64,000 nucleotides of DNA from Achromobacter xylosoxidans (GCF_002192695.1 NZ_MTLG01000094.1:1-64000), one strand, 5' to 3'; counted from the first letter of the stretch, positions 7,522 through 18,160 are shown. Notes: generated from the letters alone by a model not told the origin. Made by a program: numbers and translations.

Positions 7522-8544
7522 ATGAAGCGGTCCATCTTGTTTGCAGCCGGCGCCTTGGCCCTGGCTTGCGCATCCCAGGCGGCGGTGGCGGGGCCCACCC
7601 TCGATGCCGTGAAGAAAAAAGGATTCGTGCAGTGCGGCCTGACCGACGGCGTATCCGGTTTTTCGGCCACCAACAGCAAGGGCGAATGGGAAGGCATGGA
7701 CGTGGACATCTGCCGCGCGGTCGCGGCGGCGGTGTTCGGTGATCCGACCAAATTCAAGGGCACGCCGCTGTCCACGCAGCAACGCTTCACCGCGCTGCAA
7801 TCTGGCGAAGTGGACGTGCTGCTGCGCACCGTCACGCTGACGCAGACCCGCGATACCTCGCTGGGGCTCGCCGCTGTGGCCGCCAGTTTCTACGACGGCC
7901 AGGGCATCCTGGTGAACAAGAAGCTGGGCGTGAAAAGCGCCAAGGAGCTCAACGGCGCCACGGTCTGCGTGCAGCCCGGCACCACCACCGAGCTCAACCT
8001 GGCCGACTGGTTCCGCACCAACAACATCGAGTTCAAGCCGGTGGTGATCGACAAGGTGACCGAAGTCGTGCGCGCCTTCGAGTCGGGCCGCTGCGACGCC
8101 TTTACCGACGACTCCTCGCAACTGGCCGCCGTGCGCGCCACCCAGGTCGCCAAGCCGGACGACTACGAGATCCTGCCGGAGCGCTTCTCCAAGGAGCCGC
8201 TGGGCCCCATGGTGCGCCAGGGCGACGAGAACTGGCTGGGCATCGTGCGCTGGACGCTGTTCGCGTTGATGGAAGCCGAGGAATACGGCATCACGCAGAA
8301 GAACGTGGACGAAATGTTGAAGAGCAAGAACCCCAACGTCTTGCGCATCCTGGGCGTGACGCCGGGGGCGGGCAAGAACATGGGGCTGGATGAAAAATGG
8401 GCCTACAACGCCATCAAGGCGGTGGGCAACTACAGCGAAGTGTTCGAGCGCAACGTCGGCAAGGACAGCAAGCTCGGCCTGCAACGCGGCACCAACGCGC
8501 TGTGGAACAACGGCGGCGCCATGTATCCCTGGCCGATCCGCTAA
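7522..8544 (+). CDS. Amino acid ABC transporter binding protein, AapJ-like
   Basis: A 340-residue periplasmic binding protein of the general L-amino acid (AapJ/BztA) type. A signal peptide covers about residues 1-23 (hydrophobic run, then AAVAG). The mature part has the SBP family 3 pattern: GFVQCGLTDGVSGFSATNSKGEWEG (read in parts) and MDVDICRAVAAAVFGD. AapJ normally heads an aapJQMP operon, but here an intrinsic terminator follows at once and no permease is adjacent, so it must work with a transporter encoded elsewhere. Ribosome site AGGAGA is well placed. Confidence 0.92.
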   Translation: MKRSILFAAGALALACASQAAVAGPTLDAVKKKGFVQCGLTDGVSGFSATNSKGEWEGMDVDICRAVAAAVFGDPTKFKGTPLSTQQRFTALQSGEVDVLLRTVTLTQTRDTSLGLAAVAASFYDGQGILVNKKLGVKSAKELNGATVCVQPGTTTELNLADWFRTNNIEFKPVVIDKVTEVVRAFESGRCDAFTDDSSQLAAVRATQVAKPDDYEILPERFSKEPLGPMVRQGDENWLGIVRWTLFALMEAEEYGITQKNVDEMLKSKNPNVLRILGVTPGAGKNMGLDEKWAYNAIKAVGNYSEVFERNVGKDSKLGLQRGTNALWNNGGAMYPWPIR

Positions 8545-8561
8545 GGTTCGCGCCCGTCAAG

Positions 8562-8588
8562 ACGGCCCGGTAACCCGGGCCGTTTTTT
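8562..8588 (+). terminator. Intrinsic terminator after aapJ-like gene
   Basis: A 9-bp perfect stem (ACGGCCCGG with CCGGGCCGT), a four-base loop and six Ts. It closes the single-gene aapJ-like unit. Confidence 0.9.
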
Positions 8589-8665
8589 ATGGCATCGCCA
8601 CGCGATACGCATGAACCGTAATGCGGTACGCTATGCGCTTTCCACCGGACGCCCCATTACGCGCC

Positions 8666-9532
8666 ATGACGCAGACCCGCAACGCCGAGGATTCCCCATT
8701 GTTCATCGCCGCGCTGGCGCGCGGCGTTTCTGTCCTGCGCGCCTTCAGCGAGGGCCAGCCCGCCATGACCTTGCCGGAACTGGCGGAAGCGACGGGACTG
8801 AGCAAGAGTTCGGTGCAGCGCTTCACCCACACGCTGTGGACCCTGGGCTATCTGCGCAAGGATCCCGTGAGCAAGAAGTTTTCGCTGGGGCCCTGGTCGC
8901 TGGAGCTGGGCATGAAGTACGTGCAGACCAGCCCGCTGGTGCTGGGCGGCAATCCCTTCCTGCACACGCTCAACCGCAACAGCCAGGAAACCTGCAGCCT
9001 GGCCGAGCCCGACGGCTTGGACATGGTCTACGTGGCGCGCTTTGCCACCCACAAGGAAATGTTCGTGAACATGCCGGTGGGCATGCGCTTGCCGCTGTAT
9101 TGCACGGCGGCAGGTCGGGCGGTGCTGGCCAGGCTGGATCCCGGCGTCGCGCGCGATTTCCTGGAACGCTGCGACCGCAAGGCTTACACGGCCGCCACCA
9201 TCACCAGCATGGACGAGCTCCTGGCCGAGCTGGAGTTTGCCCGCCGCCATGGCTATGCGCGCTCCAACGGCGAGTTCTACCCGGGCGACATCACGGTCAG
9301 CGCCGCGGTACTCGATGCGGGTGGCACGCCGGTAGGGGCGGTCAACGTGTCGGTCCCGTCCAGCCGCTGGTCGTTCGACCAGGCGCAGGCAGTGTTTGGT
9401 CCGCAAGTGGTGGAAACGGCGCACGCCATCAGTGCGTCGCGCACGCTGGGGCGGTCGCGCCCCTTCTATGAGATGGAGCCGCCAGGCGGCGCGCTGCGCG
9501 ACGCGATGCCGTTCGCGGGCGACGAGGTCTGA
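8666..9532 (+). CDS. IclR-family transcriptional regulator
   Basis: A 288-residue regulator from ATG 8666; an in-frame ATG at 8621 would add 15 poorly conserved-looking residues. The winged helix-turn-helix is at about 30-75 (TLPELAEATGLSKSSVQRF), and the IclR ligand domain follows with YCTAAGRAVLARL. It is bounded by terminators on both sides, so it is a single-gene unit. It lies just before the ureohydrolase-like/ABC locus and is a candidate regulator for it or for the aapJ-like gene; the sequence does not show which. Confidence 0.88.
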   Translation: MTQTRNAEDSPLFIAALARGVSVLRAFSEGQPAMTLPELAEATGLSKSSVQRFTHTLWTLGYLRKDPVSKKFSLGPWSLELGMKYVQTSPLVLGGNPFLHTLNRNSQETCSLAEPDGLDMVYVARFATHKEMFVNMPVGMRLPLYCTAAGRAVLARLDPGVARDFLERCDRKAYTAATITSMDELLAELEFARRHGYARSNGEFYPGDITVSAAVLDAGGTPVGAVNVSVPSSRWSFDQAQAVFGPQVVETAHAISASRTLGRSRPFYEMEPPGGALRDAMPFAGDEV

Positions 9533-9546
9533 TTCCGCGGCGGGCA

Positions 9547-9580
9547 GGGCGCAGGCGCCTCGCGCCTGCGTGCCTTTTAT
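9547..9580 (+). terminator. Intrinsic terminator after the IclR gene
   Basis: An 8-bp GCAGGCGC/GCGCCTGC stem with a three-base loop, extended by one C-G pair, then a short tail TTTTAT. It separates the IclR gene from the next operon. Confidence 0.75.
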
Positions 9581-9612
9581 TCATACTGATTTAGTCGGAT
9601 ATAAAACAACCG

Positions 9613-9632
9613 ATTAGGGGAAACTCCCTAAT
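9613..9632 (+). promoter_or_regulatory. Inverted repeat upstream of the ureohydrolase-like operon
   Basis: ATTAGGG and CCCTAAT form a 7-bp inverted repeat with a six-base centre, in an AT-rich stretch 127 bases before the GTG start at 9759. It is a candidate operator for the nearby IclR regulator; no -10/-35 pair was securely assigned. Confidence 0.35.
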
Positions 9633-9758
9633 TGGCTGGATGCTTGTACGCGCGCTACTCTTATTTCGACACGTTCATATCGCACAGCGATTTGATTGAA
9701 TCTAAATAGTGATCCCGATCTTGTCCATGACAGCGGGTCGTCACACAGGAGCCGAGTT

Positions 9759-10712
9759 GTGCAGCAGCCAGCCGAAGTCCGTTTTCATCCCGTCGCCGGG
9801 TTCATGGGCCTGCCTTCCGCACGCGCCGCCGGCACGGGGGCCGCACGCGCCTGCGTGGTGGGCATCCCCTTCGATTGCGGCACGCATCCGTTCCGGGTGG
9901 GTTCGCGCCAGGGGCCGGACGCGATCCGCGAGCAGTCCAGGCTGCTGCGTCCGGTCGACATCTTCCGGCGCCACGGCATCGACAATCCGCCGGAATTCCT
10001 GCGCGCGATCGATGTGGGCAATGTGGCCTGCCATCCGGGCGATCCGGACGCCTCCTATCCGCTGATCGAGGCCGGCATCGGCGCCATCCTGGATTCGGGC
10101 GCCATACCGATTTCCATGGGGGGCGATGGCGCGGTCACGCTGCCGCAGCTGCGCGCCGTGGCGCGCCGCCATCCGGATTTCGTGGTGCTGCATTTCGATT
10201 CGCACACCGACACCTATCCCATCCCTGGCTACAACACGGCCACCACGTTCACGCGCGCCGCCGAAGAGGGGCTGCTGGACGTGGCCTCCAGCTTCCACGT
10301 GGGCACGCGCGGCAGCTCCTTCATGCCGGGGGTGCTGGAGTTCGGGCGCGAGGTCGGCTACACGATCCTGCCTTACGACGATTTCGACCAGGACCAGAAG
10401 GGCGCGCTGGAACAGATCAAGCAGCGCATCGGCCAGCGTCCGGTGTACCTGTGCTTTGACATGGACATCTTCGACCCCTCCTGCGCGCCGGGCGTGTGCA
10501 CGCCGGAATGGGGCGGGCTCTCGGCCAAGGAAGGGCTGGCGCTGCTGCGCCAGCTCGCGGGCCTGAACTTCGTGGCGTTCGACGTGAACACCGTGTCGCC
10601 GCCGCAAGACGTGCAGGGGGCCACGGCTTTCCTGGCGGCCACCGTCATGCAGGAATTCTGCGCGCTGGCGGCGGTGGCGGTGCAGCAGTATCCGCAGGGG
10701 CGTCCGGCCTGA
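9759..10712 (+). CDS. Ureohydrolase (arginase/agmatinase) family protein with altered active site
   Basis: A 317-residue protein of the arginase/agmatinase fold. GTG 9759 was chosen because AGGAG lies seven bases upstream; a TTG at 9696 in frame has no such site. The second metal-site motifs are intact: FDSHTD (Asp147, His149, Asp151) and FDMDIFDP (Asp234, Asp236). Three usual residues are replaced: the metal His of GGDHS is Gly124 (GGDGA), the catalytic His of the HGT motif aligns with Thr160, and the substrate Glu of DVVEV aligns with Thr278 (DVNTVSPPQD). Ordinary guanidine hydrolysis is doubtful. It heads an operon with an amino acid ABC transporter. Confidence 0.85.
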   Translation: MQQPAEVRFHPVAGFMGLPSARAAGTGAARACVVGIPFDCGTHPFRVGSRQGPDAIREQSRLLRPVDIFRRHGIDNPPEFLRAIDVGNVACHPGDPDASYPLIEAGIGAILDSGAIPISMGGDGAVTLPQLRAVARRHPDFVVLHFDSHTDTYPIPGYNTATTFTRAAEEGLLDVASSFHVGTRGSSFMPGVLEFGREVGYTILPYDDFDQDQKGALEQIKQRIGQRPVYLCFDMDIFDPSCAPGVCTPEWGGLSAKEGLALLRQLAGLNFVAFDVNTVSPPQDVQGATAFLAATVMQEFCALAAVAVQQYPQGRPA

Positions 10713-10754
10713 GCCGGCAGCGCCACGCCGATAACTTCATTCAAGGGGAAAACG

Positions 10755-11543
10755 ATGAAATTCAAATCCATCCTGTTGGGCCTGGCTGCCGCCAGCCTGC
10801 TGGTCCATGCCGGCGCGCAGGCGCGCACGCTGGACGAGATCCGCGCGGACCAGAGCTTGAACGTGGTCACCACGGCGTCCGCGCCGCCGCACGGCTTCAA
10901 GAATCCGAAGTCGAACCAGCTGGAAGGCATCATGGTGGACGTGGCCGCGGCCGTGGCCAAGCACCTGAAGGTGTCGGACAAGCTATCCGATGTGCCGTTC
11001 TCCGGCTTGATTCCGACGCTGACCTCGGGCCGCGCCGACGTCATGTCGGCGCCGCTCTTCATCACCGAGGAACGCGCCCGCGCCATCGATTTCTCGGCGC
11101 CGGTCTATGAATGGGGCGAGGGCATCGTGGTCAGCGACAAGGCCGACAAGAAGTACGCCAAGTTCGAAGACATGAAAGGCCAGCGCGTCGGCGTGCTGGT
11201 GGACTCGGTGCAGTTCAACATGATCAAGGACATGCCCGGCACCAAGGTGTCGACGTACCAGGACTATTCCACGCTGCTGGCCGACGTGCGCGCTGGCCGC
11301 ATCGACCTGGGCATCGTGGACCCGCCCAGCATCATCTACCAGATCAAGACCAAGAACATCCCCGGCGTGAAGCTCGACACCGGCTATCAGCCGCAGCGCA
11401 AGTGGCAGGTCGGCATGGCGGTGCAGAAGGGCAACGCCGCATTGCTGGAGGCGGTCAACGGCGCGCTGGCCCAGATGAAGCAGAACGGCGAGCTTGCCGC
11501 CATCGGGCAGAAGTGGGGCGTGGCCGACCTGATGAGCAAATGA
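10755..11543 (+). CDS. Polar amino acid ABC transporter binding protein
   Basis: A 262-residue periplasmic binding protein (SBP family 3). Residues 1-23 form a signal peptide ending near AGAQARTL. The mature chain has SAPPHGFKNPKSNQLEGIMVD and FSGLIPTLTSGRADVMSAPL read in two parts, the usual ligand-binding lobes, and the late VQFNMIKDMPG region. It follows the ureohydrolase-like gene by 42 bases and precedes its permease and ATPase, forming a complete importer. The ligand is unknown; a basic or guanidino-type amino acid is suggested only by the neighbour. Confidence 0.93.
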   Translation: MKFKSILLGLAAASLLVHAGAQARTLDEIRADQSLNVVTTASAPPHGFKNPKSNQLEGIMVDVAAAVAKHLKVSDKLSDVPFSGLIPTLTSGRADVMSAPLFITEERARAIDFSAPVYEWGEGIVVSDKADKKYAKFEDMKGQRVGVLVDSVQFNMIKDMPGTKVSTYQDYSTLLADVRAGRIDLGIVDPPSIIYQIKTKNIPGVKLDTGYQPQRKWQVGMAVQKGNAALLEAVNGALAQMKQNGELAAIGQKWGVADLMSK

Positions 11544-11573
11544 CGCCACAACGGCACGGATAAGGAGCACGAC

Positions 11574-12266
11574 TTGGATCTCGCGACCCTGCGCATGTAC
11601 CTGACCCCCCTCGCCGAGGGCACGGTCTGGACCCTGGCGCTGTTCTTCTCTTCGGCATTCCTGGCGGTGGCCCTGGGCCTGGTCGTCTGTCTGTGCCGCC
11701 TGTCGCCGTCGCGGCTGCTCAGCCGCGGCGCGCGTTTCTACATCGATGTGATACGCGGCACGCCGCTGCTGCTGCAGCTGTTCTACATCTACTACGGCCT
11801 GCCCGAAATGGGCGTGGTCATCAACGGCTTCGTTGCCGGCGTGCTGGGCCTGACGCTGAACTTCGGCGCCTATCTGGCCGAGCTTTTCCGCAGCGGCATC
11901 CAGTCCGTGGACAGCGGCCAGTACGAGGCGGCGCGCGCGCTGGGCCTGGGCAAGGTGCAGCGGCTGCGCCGCATCGTGCTGCCGCAGGCCTTGCGCACCG
12001 TGTTCCCGGCGCTGGGCAACTACGCGCTGGTGCTGATCAAGGAAACCTCGCTGGTGGCCGTCATCAGCGTCTACGAGCTGATGCGCGCGGGCGAAATGCT
12101 GGCGGGCGCCACCTTCCAGGCGCTGACCGTCTACACCATGGTGGGCGTCATCTACTTCGCCATGTGCAGCGTGCTGTCCTACGTGTTCCGCCGTTCCGAA
12201 AAGCGCCTGACCGTGCCGGGCTACTGGAGCGGCGCCGGCGAAAACCATGACATTTCCAAGGCCTGA
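11574..12266 (+). CDS. Polar amino acid ABC transporter permease
   Basis: A 230-residue inner-membrane permease of the HisM/GlnP type with about five membrane segments. The cytoplasmic EAA loop is clear at about 120-140 ([22 protein letters not shown]), read in parts, which docks the ATPase. The start is TTG 11574, supported by AAGGAG seven bases upstream. Only one permease gene is present, so it probably forms a homodimer. It overlaps the ATPase start by 20 bases if the first ATG is used there. Confidence 0.93.
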   Translation: MDLATLRMYLTPLAEGTVWTLALFFSSAFLAVALGLVVCLCRLSPSRLLSRGARFYIDVIRGTPLLLQLFYIYYGLPEMGVVINGFVAGVLGLTLNFGAYLAELFRSGIQSVDSGQYEAARALGLGKVQRLRRIVLPQALRTVFPALGNYALVLIKETSLVAVISVYELMRAGEMLAGATFQALTVYTMVGVIYFAMCSVLSYVFRRSEKRLTVPGYWSGAGENHDISKA

Positions 12267-13023
12267 TGCGATGGATGGATTGAACTACGCCGCCCCTATC
12301 ATCACGATGCAGGGCGTATGCAAATGGTATGGCGACTTCAAGGTGCTGGACGAGCTGGCGCTGGAGGTGCTGCCGGGGGAAAAGCTGATCCTGTGCGGGC
12401 CGTCCGGCTCCGGCAAGTCCACCACCATCCGGCTCTTGAACCGGCTCGAGGAACACCAGCAGGGCCGCATCGTCGTCGACGGCATCGAACTGAACGACGA
12501 CCTGAAGAACATCGAGCGCATCCGCGCCGAGGTTGGCATGGTGTTCCAGCATTTCAACCTGTTTCCGCACCTGACCGTGCTGGACAACTGCACGCTGGCG
12601 CCGATGCTGGTGAAGGGCGTGCCGCGCGAGGAAGCCGAGGCCCGCGCCATGGAATACCTGGAACGGGTCAAGATCCCGCAGCACGCGTCCAAGTATCCGG
12701 GCCAGCTGTCCGGCGGCCAGAAGCAGCGCGTGGCGATCGCGCGCGCCCTGTGCATGCGGCCCAAGATCATGCTGTTCGACGAGCCCACCTCCGCGCTGGA
12801 CCCCGAGATGGTCAAGGAAGTGCTGGACACCATGGTGGCGCTGGCGCGCGATGGCATGACCATGGTGTGCGTGACGCATGAAATGGGTTTCGCGCGCGAG
12901 GTCGGCGATCGCGTGGTCTTCATGGACCAGGGCGCCATCGTCGAAGCCGACACGCCGGACAATTTCTTCCGCGCGCCGCGCACCGAACGCGCGCAGGCCT
13001 TCCTGGGGCAGATACTGGGTTGA
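12247..13023 (+). CDS. Polar amino acid ABC transporter ATP-binding protein
   Basis: A 258-residue ATPase of the GlnQ/HisP type. Walker [10 protein letters not shown] (about 52-60), signature LSGGQKQR (about 155-162), Walker [15 protein letters not shown] and the H-loop [10 protein letters not shown] are all intact. The start may be ATG 12247, overlapping the permease, or ATG 12271 just after its stop; neither has a strong ribosome site. With the upstream binding protein and permease it completes the importer. Confidence 0.94.
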   Translation: MTFPRPDAMDGLNYAAPIITMQGVCKWYGDFKVLDELALEVLPGEKLILCGPSGSGKSTTIRLLNRLEEHQQGRIVVDGIELNDDLKNIERIRAEVGMVFQHFNLFPHLTVLDNCTLAPMLVKGVPREEAEARAMEYLERVKIPQHASKYPGQLSGGQKQRVAIARALCMRPKIMLFDEPTSALDPEMVKEVLDTMVALARDGMTMVCVTHEMGFAREVGDRVVFMDQGAIVEADTPDNFFRAPRTERAQAFLGQILG

Positions 13024-13182
13024 CCGGGGTATTCAAATTCCGTTTGGCGGAACCTGCGGAATGGTTCCATGACGGCGGCCTGAAATGGCTCTAGCCGGTT
13101 TCGGCTACGCTACCTATCATGCATGTCACGCGGGCGCGCATGCGCCCATGCACCGCCAATGGAAAACGATCAGGGAAAAACG

Positions 13183-14738
13183 ATGAACGGCGCTGATAGT
13201 CTTTGCGATACCTTGCTGGCCAACGACGTGGACGTTTGCTTCGCGAACCCCGGCACATCCGAAATGCATTTCGTCGCGGCATTGGATCGCAAGCCGAAGA
13301 TGCGCTGCGTGCTGGGACTGTTCGAAGGCGTGGTGACGGGCGCGGCCGACGGCTATGCGCGCATGGCCGACAAGCCTGCCGCCACTCTCTTGCACCTGGG
13401 GCCGGGGCTGGGCAATGGCCTGGCCAACCTGCACAACGCCAAGCGCGCCCGCACGCCCATGGTCAACATCGTGGGCGACCACGCCACCTATCACGTCCAG
13501 TACGACGCGCCGCTGACCAGCGACGTCGAGGGTGTCGCGCGCCCGATGTCGCATTGGGTCAAGCGCACCACCAAGGCCGCCGACCTGTCCGCCGATGCGG
13601 CCGAGGCCGTGGGCGTGGCGCGCCGTTCGCCGGGCAATATCGCCACGCTGATCCTGCCGGCCGACGCGGCCTGGACGGATCTGCCGGAAAACGGCGCTGC
13701 GCCGGTGCTGGCCAAGAGCGAGGCTTTGGCGCAGACCTCGGAGGAAGCCGTGCGCGCGGCGGCCGCCGCGATCCGCTCGGGTGAAGTCACGACGCTGATG
13801 CTGGGCGGTTCCGCACTGCGCGAGCGCGCGCTGAACGCCGCCGGCCGCATCGCGCGCGCCACCGGCGTGCGGCTGGTGTCGGAAACCTCCAACCGCCGCA
13901 TCGAGCGCGGCGGCTCGCGCACGCCGGTGGACCGCCTGCCGTACCCGATCGACCTGGCGGTGGCCAAGCTGAAGGACGTGCGCCATCTGGTGCTGGTGGG
14001 CGCGAAAGCGCCGGTCGGCTTCTTCGCCTATCCCGGCAAACCCAGCCTGCTGGCGCCGCCCGACTGCAAGCAGGTGGTGCTGGGCACGCCCGAGCAGGAC
14101 CTGGCGCATGCGCTGGAGTGGCTGGCCGACGAGCTGGGCATCGCCCAGGACGCGCCGCGCCTGGCGGCCGCCCCCGCCAACTACGAGGTGCCCCAGTCCG
14201 GCAAGCTGACTGGCGCCGCCGTCAACATCCTGGTCGCGCACCATCTGCCGGAGCAGGCCATCGTCTGCGACGAGTCCATCACCCAGGGCCGCGAATTCCC
14301 GCTCTACAGCGTCAACAGCGCGCCGCACGACTGGCTGATGCTGACGGGCGGCGCCATCGGCATCGGCCTGCCCATGGCGACGGGCGCGGCGGTCGCCTGC
14401 CCGGACCGCAAGGTCATCACCCTGCAGGCCGACGGCAGCGGCATGTACACCTTGCAGGCATTGTGGACGCAGGCGCGCGAGAACCTGGATTGCCTGACCG
14501 TGATCCTGGCCAACCGTTCCTACGCCACGCTGCACGGCGAGATGAAGAACGTGGGCGTGCAGGAACCGGGCCGCAACGCCCGCCGCATGCTGGACCTGGA
14601 GGAACCGTACCTGGACTGGACGCATCTGGCGCGCGGCATGGGCGTGGAAGCGGTCAGCGTGGACACGGTGGAAGGATTCGCGCGCGCGCTGCAGGAAGGC
14701 CTGAAGCGGCGCGGCCCGTTCCTGATCGAAGCGGTGAT

Positions 14739-14742
<4 letters not shown>
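13183..14742 (+). CDS. Thiamine diphosphate enzyme, acetolactate synthase-like
   Basis: A 519-residue ThDP-dependent enzyme of the IlvB-like superfamily. The activating Glu is in LGLFEGVVTGAADGYARM near residue 50, and the ThDP/Mg motif begins QADGSGMYTLQALWTQ (about 426) and ends with the Asn of ILANRSYATL. No small regulatory subunit is nearby, and the protein is shorter than true acetolactate synthase, so branched-chain biosynthesis is unlikely. A benzoylformate-decarboxylase or carboligase-like role is possible. ATG 13183 follows CAGGGA. It is 159 bases after the ABC operon and converges with livF, overlapping it by four bases. Confidence 0.82.
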
Positions 14743-15445
<703 letters not shown>

Positions 15446-15449
<4 letters not shown>

Positions 15450-16210
15450 ACGCTGGCTCCATGGCTGTCTTCGCCCAGGTAGGCGGTGCGCACGTCGGGG
15501 TTGGCGCGGATCGCGTCTGGCGTGCCGCTGGCGATGGCGGCGCCGTTGACCATGACGGTGATGGTTTCGGCAACGCGGAAAACCGCGTCCATGTCGTGCT
15601 CCACCAGCAGGATGGCGTGGCCGGGCTTGAGTGCTTCCAGCAGCTCCAGGATGCGGTCGGTTTCCTCGGGGCCCATGCCGGCCAGGGGTTCGTCCAGCAG
15701 CAGCACCTGCGGTTCGCCGGCAAGGCACATGGCGATTTCGAGCTGGCGCTTGCGGCCGTGCGGCAATAGCCCGGCCTCGCGCGCGGCGTCGTCCGCCAGG
15801 CCGGTGCGCTCCAGCGCGTGGCGCGCAAGCTCCGCGCTGTGGCGGCATTCGGAGGCGGACCGCCACCAGTGCCAGAAGCGCTGGCGGCGGGCCTGGGCGG
15901 CCAGCCTGCAGTTTTCGAACACGCTCAGTTCGGGAAAGATGGTGGAACGCTGATAGCTGCGGCCCAAGCCCGCGCGCGCCCGGTCGGGCTGGCGCCAGGC
16001 CGTGATGTCGCGTCCGCCCAGCATGACCTGGCCGCTGCTGGGCGCGAGTTCGCCCGATAGGATGTTGATCAGCGTGGACTTGCCCGCGCCGTTGGTGCCG
16101 ATGACGGCGTGGACCTGGCCGCGCTGCAATTGCAGCGACACGCCGTTCACCGCCGTCAGGCCGCCGAAGCGGCGCGTGACCGCGCTTGCGGCAAGCAGGA
16201 CGTCAGACAT
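15446..16210 (-). CDS. Branched-chain-type ABC transporter ATPase LivG-like
   Basis: A 254-residue ATPase of the LivG group, the partner of LivF. It has Walker A GTNGAGKST (about 38-46), a signature-like LPHGRKRQLEIAM in place of LSHG, Walker B VLLLDEPLAGMGPEE and H-loop VEHDMDAVF. It overlaps livM by eight bases and livF by four, so translation is coupled through the block. Confidence 0.92.
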
Positions 16211-17276
16211 GGGGCTCTCCCTGGATGGGCAGGCGGGCGGGGGCGGGCTGGCGGCTGGCGCCGGCTGCGTCGGGCTTGGGCGAGGAGGGGCGGTCCTGGA
16301 CCTGGGCGGCGTCGCGGCTGGCGCGGCGCTGACGCAGCTGCGCCGGCAGTCCGGCCAGGCCGTTGGGCAGCAAGGCCACCAGCGCGATGATGGCCAGGCC
16401 CAGCGGCAGATGCCAGTGGCGCGCGTATTCGCCGAAAATCTCCTGCGACTGGAACAGTTCCTGCAGCAGCACCAGCGTCACGGTGCCCAGCACCGCCCCG
16501 CCCAGGCTGCCCATGCCGCCCAGGATCACCATCAGCAGCACCAGGCCCGATTGTTCCCAGGCCAGCAGCTCGGGCGTGACGAAGCCGTCTTTCAGGGCGA
16601 ACAGAAAGCCCGCCAGGCTGGCCAGCGTGGCGCCGATGACATAGGCGGCGAGCTTGTACGGATAGGTCGAGTAGCCGGCCGCGCGCATGCGCTGTTCGTT
16701 GATGCGGATGCCAGCCAGCGCGGCGCCGTAGGGCGAGCGCCGCAGCAGCGCCAGGAAGCCCCAGGTCAGCGCCAGGCAGGCCAGCACGAAGAAGTAGAAG
16801 GTCCGGGCATCGCCCAGGTCGAACGGCAGCCAGCCGCCCACCGAAAGCTCGGGCCGGAAGTACAGGTAGATGCCGTCGCTGCCGCCGCCGATCTTGGTGT
16901 CGTGGAACACGTAGTAGGCCATCTGCGAGAACGCCAGCGTCACCATGATGAAGTACACGCCGCGGGTGCGCAGCGCCAGCGCGCCGGTCGCCAACGCGTA
17001 GGCCGCGGCGGCGAGCAGGGCGGCCGGCAGCAGCCACCACAGGCCGGCGGCTTCGGATTCCGGCGAGAGCAGCGCCGCGACGTAGGCGCCGATGCCGAAG
17101 AAGGCGGCGTGGCCCAGACTGACCAGTCCCGCGCCGCCCACCAGCAGCTGCAGGCTGAGCGCGAAGATCCCATAGATCATGATCTTGATCGCCAGGCCGG
17201 TGTAGTAGTCGCTGCCGCTCCAGGAAAAAACGGCCAGCGCCAGCAGCGCCGCAATGGGCAAGAGTCGGTTCAACAT
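16203..17276 (-). CDS. Branched-chain-type ABC transporter permease LivM-like
   Basis: A 357-residue permease with about eight to ten membrane segments, the LivM type. LSLQLLVGGAGLVSLGHAAF near residue 42 and GGMGSLGGAVLG near 255 are family blocks; the cytoplasmic loop GIRINEQRMRAAGY contacts the ATPases. The start is ATG 17276, two bases after the livH stop. A Pro/Ala/Arg-rich tail of about 45 residues follows the last membrane segment and is longer than in most LivM proteins. Confidence 0.92.
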   Translation of the reverse strand: MLNRLLPIAALLALAVFSWSGSDYYTGLAIKIMIYGIFALSLQLLVGGAGLVSLGHAAFFGIGAYVAALLSPESEAAGLWWLLPAALLAAAAYALATGALALRTRGVYFIMVTLAFSQMAYYVFHDTKIGGGSDGIYLYFRPELSVGGWLPFDLGDARTFYFFVLACLALTWGFLALLRRSPYGAALAGIRINEQRMRAAGYSTYPYKLAAYVIGATLASLAGFLFALKDGFVTPELLAWEQSGLVLLMVILGGMGSLGGAVLGTVTLVLLQELFQSQEIFGEYARHWHLPLGLAIIALVALLPNGLAGLPAQLRQRRASRDAAQVQDRPSSPKPDAAGASRQPAPARLPIQGEPHV

Positions 17277-17278
17277 GG

Positions 17279-18160
17279 TCAGCCCTGCTTGAACAGCCCT
17301 TCGGGCTTGCAAAGAAGTATGAAAGCCATCAGCAGGTACACCAGCACGCCTGCCGCGGACGGGAACAGCACCTGGCCGAAGGTCTCCACCACGCCCACCA
17401 GCATCGCCGCCAGGAAGGCGCCGCGGATCGAACCTATGCCACCGATCACGACCACCACGAAGCAGATGATGAGCACGCCGTTGCCCATGCCGGGATAGAC
17501 CGAGGACACCGGCGCGGCGATGCTGCCCGCCAGGGCCGCCAGCGCCACGCCCGCCGCGAATACCAGGCGGTATAGCTTGTTGATGTCTATGCCCAGCGAT
17601 CCGATCATCTCGCGGTTGCTGGCGCCGGCCCGCAGCATCATGCCCAGCCGCGTGCGCGTGATGACCCAATACAGCAGCAGCGCCACCGCGATGCCGACGG
17701 CAGAAATGAACAGCCGGTAGACCGGATAGGTCATGACGTCGCCCAGCGCGATGCTGCCCTGCAGCCAGGCGGGCAGGGGCACGCCGTGCACGTCATTGCC
17801 CACCAGGATGCTGCGCAGTTCTTCGAAGACCAGGATCAGGCCGTAGGTCATCAGCACCTGCTGCAAGTGGTTGCGCTTGTACAGGTAGCTGAAGAAGGCG
17901 GCCTCCAGCAGATAGCCCAGCGCGCCGGCGGCCAGCACGCAGAGCGCCAGCGTGGCCAGGAAACCGCCGCCCAGCCAGCGGTCGACGGCCGGTCCCAGCG
18001 CGAACGCCATGTAGGCGCCGATCATGTAGAAACTGCCGTGGGCAAGATTGATGATGCCCATGATGCCGAAGATCAGCGTGAGTCCGCTGGCCACCAGGAA
18101 CAGCAGCAAGCCGTACTGGAAAGCGTTCAGGCTTTGAATGAGCATGATGCTGATGTCCAT
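17279..18160 (-). CDS. Branched-chain-type ABC transporter permease LivH-like
   Basis: A 293-residue permease of the LivH type. The N-terminal block GLTLIFGIMGIINLAHGSFYM (read in parts, about 27-47) and the loop MLRAGASNREMIGSLGID that faces the ATPases are typical, as is GGIGSIRGAFLAA near 240. GGGAGG upstream of the ATG is a fair ribosome site. It lies 31 bases after the binding-protein stop. Confidence 0.93.
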   Translation of the reverse strand: MDISIMLIQSLNAFQYGLLLFLVASGLTLIFGIMGIINLAHGSFYMIGAYMAFALGPAVDRWLGGGFLATLALCVLAAGALGYLLEAAFFSYLYKRNHLQQVLMTYGLILVFEELRSILVGNDVHGVPLPAWLQGSIALGDVMTYPVYRLFISAVGIAVALLLYWVITRTRLGMMLRAGASNREMIGSLGIDINKLYRLVFAAGVALAALAGSIAAPVSSVYPGMGNGVLIICFVVVVIGGIGSIRGAFLAAMLVGVVETFGQVLFPSAAGVLVYLLMAFILLCKPEGLFKQG

